From: Amorphochlora amoebiformis | Lineage: Eukaryota; Cercozoa; Chlorarachniophyceae | NCBI GenBank assembly: GCA_054601695.1 | Contig: BAAHQB010000103.1 | Coordinates: 248,001-312,000 of the forward strand | Length of the DNA: 64,000 bases | Direction: 5' to 3' | Shown here: one piece after another, positions 1-64,000 of the stretch | How the letters are laid out: every line of letters starts with the position of its first letter | Position numbering within the stretch: the first letter of the stretch is position 1 | Notes under the pieces: generated by a model | The model's database searches: none | What the model saw: the letters and a program-made list of their open reading frames with translations, nothing else | Told to the model about the DNA's origin: nothing | Position numbers and translations under genes: made by a program

Positions 1-1003
<1,003 letters not shown>

Positions 1004-1011
1004 TTCTCCAG

Positions 1012-1288
1012 CTAAAAATGGTATCGAGAATAGAGATCGAGTTGAGAGGTAGAAGAACCTGGGCCTCGGGGGCGGGGTTTGCCTAGGGTGCGCGGCTTAG
1101 CGGCAACCGAGCGACGGACGGGGCGGGCAGCGGGCCTAGAAATTATTTATCGTGCTAAGAGATGCGAGTTTCGAGTGTTTGTGTTATAGGTATTGATGTG
1201 AAATATGTATGTAATATCATGCATGCGCCCATGTATGAATATTTCACTTGTACAACATACGTGTATGTTTAAACTTACATATTTGTAT

Positions 1289-1331
<43 letters not shown>

Positions 1332-1368
1332 CATATATGTATATATATATAATATATAATATACACTC

Positions 1369-1414
<46 letters not shown>

Positions 1415-1418
1415 ATAA

Positions 1419-1495
<77 letters not shown>

Positions 1496-1983
1496 GTACG
1501 TATACGTGTGAATACATACATATATATTATATGTATCGTGTTTTCAAAATCGTACATCTGAAGGGAACCATAAAAAGAATAGTTTTCGAGGGCACGATAA
1601 GACCACCGGAAAACATTAAACGCCAGTATAATGTTTGCATTTCGTACCAATCATAAACCCTGCAACAAGATCCCTGCCAATACCTCCTAGACTACACACT
1701 TTTGACACCATGTACCGCTGCACGTGGTTACCCGACCCCCACTGTGATTTTATCCCCAAAAGCCAGCTTCATCTCCTTCCTAGTCCGTCATACAATTATT
1801 CTAATCCTTATACCTGGGCTGAGGTCTTCCCCTCGGTATTGACCTTCCACCAGCCCCGCGCGGCATCAGAGCGCCTCGGCGCGGCGGCATCCCACCTCCG
1901 GCTGCGGGGGGAGGCAGGGGGGCCCCTGGGCCTCCCGGGCCTTTGGGAGGCAGCATTTCCGAATTCTCAGTTGTTGGAATCAT
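1012..1983 (-). CDS. Small Pro/Gly/Arg-rich hypothetical protein, two exons
   Basis: I do not recognise this family. Exon 1 is 1983-1814: it starts ATG and ends at donor CAG|GTATAAGG after residues PRGRPQP. Exon 2 is 1135-1012: its acceptor is TTTCTAG and it ends TAG after LYSRYHF. The codon split across the junction (AG|G, Arg) is in frame, giving 97 residues. Both exons are GC-rich and share the same bias: PPKGPGGPG early, then alternating Arg/Pro such as KPRPRGPG. The sequence looks disordered, basic and possibly RNA-binding, which is inference from composition only. The intron of about 680 nt is mostly (TA)n. The gene is divergent from RPN2 with 147 bp between start codons. It could instead be an extended 5' region of another transcript, but the frame match and bias across two separated exons favour a real gene. 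Confidence 0.55.
1281..1492. repeat. (TA)n microsatellite in the intron of the small minus-strand gene
   Basis: TA repeat with a TAAAAAATA interruption at about 1415-1425, ending in a TATG/TACG run at about 1484-1500. Confidence 0.9.
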
Positions 1984-2130
1984 TGATTGAAGTGCGAGGG
2001 GACGGAGGGTCGGGTATCTTTCGGAGGGGGGGCCAGCGCGTGGCGTCAGCTCTGAGGATTAATTCTGCCGAAGTTTTCCCTTGAAATTGGAAATACTTTT
2101 CGGCACCTATCGAGCCAAGCCATCTCGAGC
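1984..2130. promoter_or_regulatory. Shared upstream gap of divergent gene pair
   Basis: The 147 bp separate the start codons of the minus-strand small gene and the plus-strand RPN2 gene. It is unusually G-rich for this window (AGGGGACGGAGGGTCGGG), free of TA repeats, and shows no TATA box. It is probably a bidirectional promoter plus short 5' leaders; the transcription start sites are not visible. Confidence 0.45.
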
Positions 2131-6784
<4,654 letters not shown>

Positions 6785-7279
6785 TAGTTTGGAGCCTCAG
6801 GAATTGGACTGGCTTGTAAGCAAATAAACGAGATAAGCCGGGCTTAGTGCTTGCCTTGCTTGCAAATTAAGTTCATAAAGTTCCTGGTTCATGTGCATAC
6901 ATTCTGGATATTTTAATGTAGAATCTAGCTTTGGACCAGATTCATCTAGAACAAGGCCAGCATGTAAATTTCCTAATAAGATATGTATATACTAGATAAA
7001 TACCGTATACTTGTAGAAGACTAGAAGATCTGTAGTCAAATCAACTGGGTAGAGCATTAGCACTAGTAGCAACTAGAGTAATACTAGTAATAGCTAGAAT
7101 AGTCTAGAAGAGTACATCATCATGAGCCGAAACTACTAGAGTTATAGTAATATCTAGAATATCAAGAAAATATTACTCAAGATCTAATCGTCATTGTTAA
7201 CGCCGCGGGCACATGCAAAAGCAGAGAATCTAGTGCGGAATTATCACAACTGATATGCTTGATGTCATCAGTGATCCTC

Positions 7280-7313
<34 letters not shown>

Positions 7314-7509
7314 GTATATATCTAGTATATATGTAATATATATAGTAATCTAGCCATCATCTAGATCATACATCCCAAGGATGAGATGTTGCTGGTCTGG
7401 CCTCTACTGATTGCAGTGAATTCATAATCTAGATAATTCATAACTCATGATTGATTCACAATAGTCTAGTATGGCTCGGCAGCGCAATTTTAAAAAGTAA
7501 ATATTCTAG
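6785..7509. other. Convergent intergenic region, CTAG-rich
   Basis: This lies between the RPN2 stop and the stop of the giant minus-strand gene. I see no coding exon. The tetranucleotide CTAG occurs about 18 times between 6920 and 7510, often as TCTAGA or ACTAGT. A short TA repeat lies at 7290-7330. Presumably 3' UTRs and polyadenylation signals of both genes lie here. Confidence 0.6.
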
Positions 7510-45975
<38,466 letters not shown>

Positions 45976-46115
45976 TTCGTCAGTAACGGCAGTAGCGGTG
46001 AAAGACAGGCAGTAACGGATTACGGATTGGTTCGGGAATTTACAAAAGCCGAGGTCACCAACGCTCGTCCTCTGCTGTTCGCTACCGGACGCGCCAAATA
46101 TCCGAAGCACGTTTT
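45976..46115. promoter_or_regulatory. Shared upstream gap of second divergent pair
   Basis: About 140 bp separate the proposed starts of the giant minus-strand gene (45975) and the plus-strand 54-codon gene (46116). The stretch is repeat-free and GC-richer than its surroundings, like the gap at 1984-2130. Probable bidirectional promoter; the 45975 start is itself tentative. Confidence 0.35.
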
Positions 46116-46400
46116 ATGGCTTGCACCCCAAACAAGGAGCACCCAGATTACTTGATCTTTTACTTCAACGTGAGTTTCCTGATTTTTGAAGGGTTGGGAA
46201 GGTTTGAGTTAGAAGTTGGATATTATCGAGCTTGATGGGCTTGTCCATCATACATTGTCAAGTACCAATAAAGATTTTGCTTCTTTTAGGACAACAACCC
46301 GATTACGCTAAACCGGGTCCAGAAGACCGTTTTCCCGTTTGACAACCTTAAAGCCACAGCCTCCTCCGAGCACAAGATAAACGACAAGAACTACCCATGA
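46116..46400 (+). CDS. 54-residue hypothetical protein, two exons, overlapping the dioxygenase start
   Basis: Exon 1 46116-46169 (MACTPNKEHPDYLIFYFN, donor GTGAGT) joins exon 2 46290-46400 (DNNPITLNRVQKTVFPFD onward, ending NDKNYP then TGA). The splice is phase 0, with a good pyrimidine-rich acceptor (TTGCTTCTTTTAG). The product is hydrophilic with no signal peptide, and I do not recognise it. Its stop shares the bases ATGA with the ATG of the next gene. In a nuclear gene this could mean a regulatory upstream reading frame on a common transcript, a dicistronic arrangement, or that the true dioxygenase start is the next Met at 46418. It may also be the last part of a longer gene, since no upstream stop forces this start. 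Confidence 0.45.
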
Positions 46401-47489
46401 TCAATGGAAGCAAACAAATGAGGCGACTCACAAACTTAATGCCCATGATTGGAAGGTTCCATTTGCATCGGGCGTTCAGCGTACATATCCTGGACGCCAA
46501 ATCTCCCTCATCTATGTTGGCGAGAGGCGTTACATCTCCGATCAAGGACTTGAGGGTCCGTCTCGCCACTGAGAAGTCCTTCTTCCGCCATATCGACGCA
46601 GTCCCCTTGACAGCTTGTCTCGGAGCTGAGATCTCTGGAGTTGATCTCTCCGAAAAGCTAAGCGAGGATATTGTCGAGGAAATCTGGAACTCCTTCCTTC
46701 TCTTCGGAGTGGTATTCTTTCGAAACCAGAACCTCTCTCCTAGTCAGCAGGTCGAGCTTGCCAAACGGTTTGGCGAAGTGGATCGCCACCCGATCGTTCG
46801 TGGTCTGGACGAGAACCCGGACGTCCTCCAGATTATTCGAGAAGCCGGGGAGCAGACCAACTTTGGCGAAACCTGGCACTCGGATAACTCGTACATGCTA
46901 GAGCCAAGCCTTGGATCGATTCTTCATGCCGTGGAGATTCCTCCGGTGGGGAATGATACCCTATTCTCCTGCGCCTACTCTACCTATGAGTCTCTTTCGC
47001 CGAAATTGCGCGCTGTTCTAGAGAATCTCTACGCTGTCCACACCGCTGGAGAAGCCTTTAACCCCAACAGCGTTTCTGGGGGCTCCTTTGACAATCCGGA
47101 GTCTACTATGAAGTACCAGAAAGCTCAGGAGCTTGTTAGTCATGCTCTCCACCCTGTCGTTCGCACCCACCCGGAGACAGGAAGGAAGGCACTGTTCGTC
47201 AACTCAATGTAAATCACCACAGAAACCGAATTGTACTAGCCTGACTGTTTTCATTTACATCAGGTTCACCACAAACTTTGAGGGCATGACTCGCAAAGAG
47301 TCCAAACCAATCTTGGATTTTCTTTATGAACAGACTGGAAAGCCTGAGTTTACTTGCCGCTTCCGCTGGCAGACGGGTGACGTTGCAATGTGGGATAACA
47401 GAGCCGTTCAGCACGTGGCCATCGGGGACAACAGCAGCCATCGACGGGTGATGAATCGTGTAACCCTCAAGGGCGACAAACCGTACTAG
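46397..47489 (+). CDS. TauD/TfdA-family Fe(II)/2-oxoglutarate dioxygenase
   Basis: Exons 46397-47208 and 47264-47489 join in frame (AT|G) through a 55-nt GT-AG intron, giving 345 residues. Known members use Fe(II) and 2-oxoglutarate to hydroxylate and cleave substrates such as taurine or 2,4-D. The iron ligands are visible: HxD in GETWHSDNSYM, and the distal His in NRAVQHVAIGD followed by Arg (RRVMNRVTL) for 2-oxoglutarate. The N-terminal VPLTACLGAEISGVDLSE and LLFGVVFFRNQNLSPSQQ are typical of the family. About 60 extra N-terminal residues rich in Arg and lacking acids (MRRLTNLMPMIGRFHLHRAF) look like a mitochondrial targeting sequence (inference). The substrate cannot be told. Starts at 46397 and 46418 are both possible; the first overlaps the upstream reading frame. 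Confidence 0.9.
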
Positions 47490-48594
47490 CGATTGCCAAG
47501 TGTCTGTCAGACTGGCAGTTCAGGTATCGGGATAGTGATCGTATCGAACTGTGGGTATACATCGTGTACAGTATATAATGCTGTGGAACTTTTCTGCACA
47601 CCGCGTGAGATTTTGAAATTGATCATAAGTGTGGATTATTCAGTAGAAAGTGTGCTGGGCCGTAATTTCAAAACTTACTAGACATAATATCTAGAATATC
47701 ATAATAGTTAAACTTCTGATTGTCCAACCATCGGACTAGTTCTGTCCGACTACAACTCGCAGTTGATTGTAAGGTTACATAGTACTTCAAGTTTATCCGA
47801 ATAAGCTAGTAAGTTTTTCTTAATACTAAAGAAAAGACTCCGTGATCATCATTGATGATGATCTAGGTCGATGTATACCTAGGTATACACGTATACTACT
47901 AGACTAGGTATACACCGTATAGTCCACTTCAAGCTTCTCGAGCTTATTCTAGTTAGTTGGATGTTGCAATTGCAAAAAGTTGTAGAGTCTACTCTGCGCT
48001 ATCTAGACTATGGACTAGATGGACTGACTATGTATATATATATATATATATATTTATATTTATACAGCTGTATGTTAAAACATACACTAGATACATATAC
48101 ACACACATATATATCATAAATATATAAATATATATATATATATATTGTATATATAATATTATATATATATATATATATATAATATTATATATATATATAT
48201 ATATATTATATAAATTGTATGATATATAATATAATCATTATATTAATATGCTTTCACTCCCAGAACTCTATAGCTGTTTTCAGCTCCACCTCAGGCTGAC
48301 CTAGTATTATTCACGCTGCAGGAGTCTGCAGTGAGTCGCAGGACCAGCCACTTTGTATCATATCTGGCGACAGACAGACAGAAAGAAGAGACACATGTCA
48401 AATTGAAAGTTTATTCTGCCGGTTTTGGCTAGATTCACCAGAAGTCATCCTTTAAAATGGAACGGACCCGACAATCTCACTGCCCCTGCAAGGCTGCAAC
48501 CCGAGAGTCTCAGCAGGGCGAATAAACTAGAATCGATATAAAGTGAAGCTTGTAGTGACTGGGTGTCACTGTTCCTAGACTGGAAGTTCCCATT
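47490..48594. other. Intergenic: CTAG-rich stretch, TA repeat, myosin upstream region
   Basis: From 47670 to 48090 CTAG occurs about 12 times, including CCTAGG and inverted TATAC copies around 47875-47915. A TA repeat follows (48032-48232). 48240-48594 is non-repetitive with GCTGCAGGAGTCTGCAGTG, probably the myosin promoter and 5' leader. A 124-codon minus-strand open frame at 48445-48819 crosses the first myosin exon and is taken as chance. Confidence 0.5.
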
Positions 48595-63779
<15,185 letters not shown>

Positions 63780-64000
63780 GTTGTCTCAAACCCTCATGCT
63801 AGCGTTAGACCATGACAGAGCGAGCGAGCGAGCGATGGAGCGAAAGAGGAGAGAACAGAAAGAGAGGAAGGAAGAGAAGAGGAGGAAAGGCAGAGAGAAA
63901 GAAAGGCGAGAGAGAGAGAGAGAGCGAGATTGTGAGAAATAGAGAACGACACAGGGAATGTCAGGCATACACTCCCGTACACACAGAGAGAAAGAGATAA
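63780..64000 (+). other. Start of a myosin intron, purine-rich
   Basis: After the last exon the sequence becomes GAGCGAGCGAGC then GA/GGA-rich to the window end. No further myosin exon is visible. Confidence 0.6.

Overview
The window is nuclear DNA of an intron-rich eukaryote, most likely a protist. Five to six split protein genes lie in a very AT-rich background dominated by (TA)n microsatellites, with GT-AG introns plus a few apparent GC-AG ones. The proteins are purely eukaryotic (26S proteasome RPN2, myosin motor, PIP-kinase fold). I cannot place the lineage from sequence alone.

Layout. (1) 1012-1983 minus: a small Pro/Gly/Arg-rich hypothetical protein, divergent from (2) 2131-6784 plus: RPN2/PSMD1, the largest non-ATPase subunit of the proteasome lid/base, 7 exons. 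(3) 6785-7509: CTAG-rich intergenic DNA between convergent genes. (4) 7510-45975 minus: one giant gene that I rebuilt exon by exon. It has about 88 small exons (mean about 62 nt) and about 5.45 kb of coding sequence in 38.5 kb. The reading frame stays consistent from an N-terminal phosphatidylinositol-phosphate-kinase (PIPK)-like domain through a long Ser/Arg-rich linker, two membrane segments and a thioredoxin-like stretch. (5) 46116-46400 plus: a 54-residue two-exon reading frame whose stop overlaps the start of (6) 46397-47489 plus, a TauD/TfdA-type Fe(II)/2-oxoglutarate dioxygenase. (7) 47490-48594: a second CTAG-rich intergenic stretch and myosin upstream DNA. (8) 48595 to beyond 63779 plus: a myosin heavy chain motor domain in more than 20 small exons that runs off the window.

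Most long Tyr/Ile or Ser/Leu reading frames here are translations of TA or CT repeats and are not genes. Introns carry TA microsatellites and degenerate telomere-like tracts. CCCTAA-type tracts sit upstream of 3' splice sites on the sense strand whichever way the gene points, and GGTTAGG-type tracts often follow 5' splice sites. Diverged copies of at least three dispersed repeat families lie in introns and spacers.

The genes show no common pathway: protein degradation, a probable lipid-kinase-derived membrane protein, an oxygenase and a cytoskeletal motor. Two divergent pairs each share an upstream gap of about 140 bp. The most unusual object is the giant gene: a PIPK-like fold that appears to have lost key catalytic residues, joined to a membrane and thioredoxin-like tail that I do not recognise from any named family.
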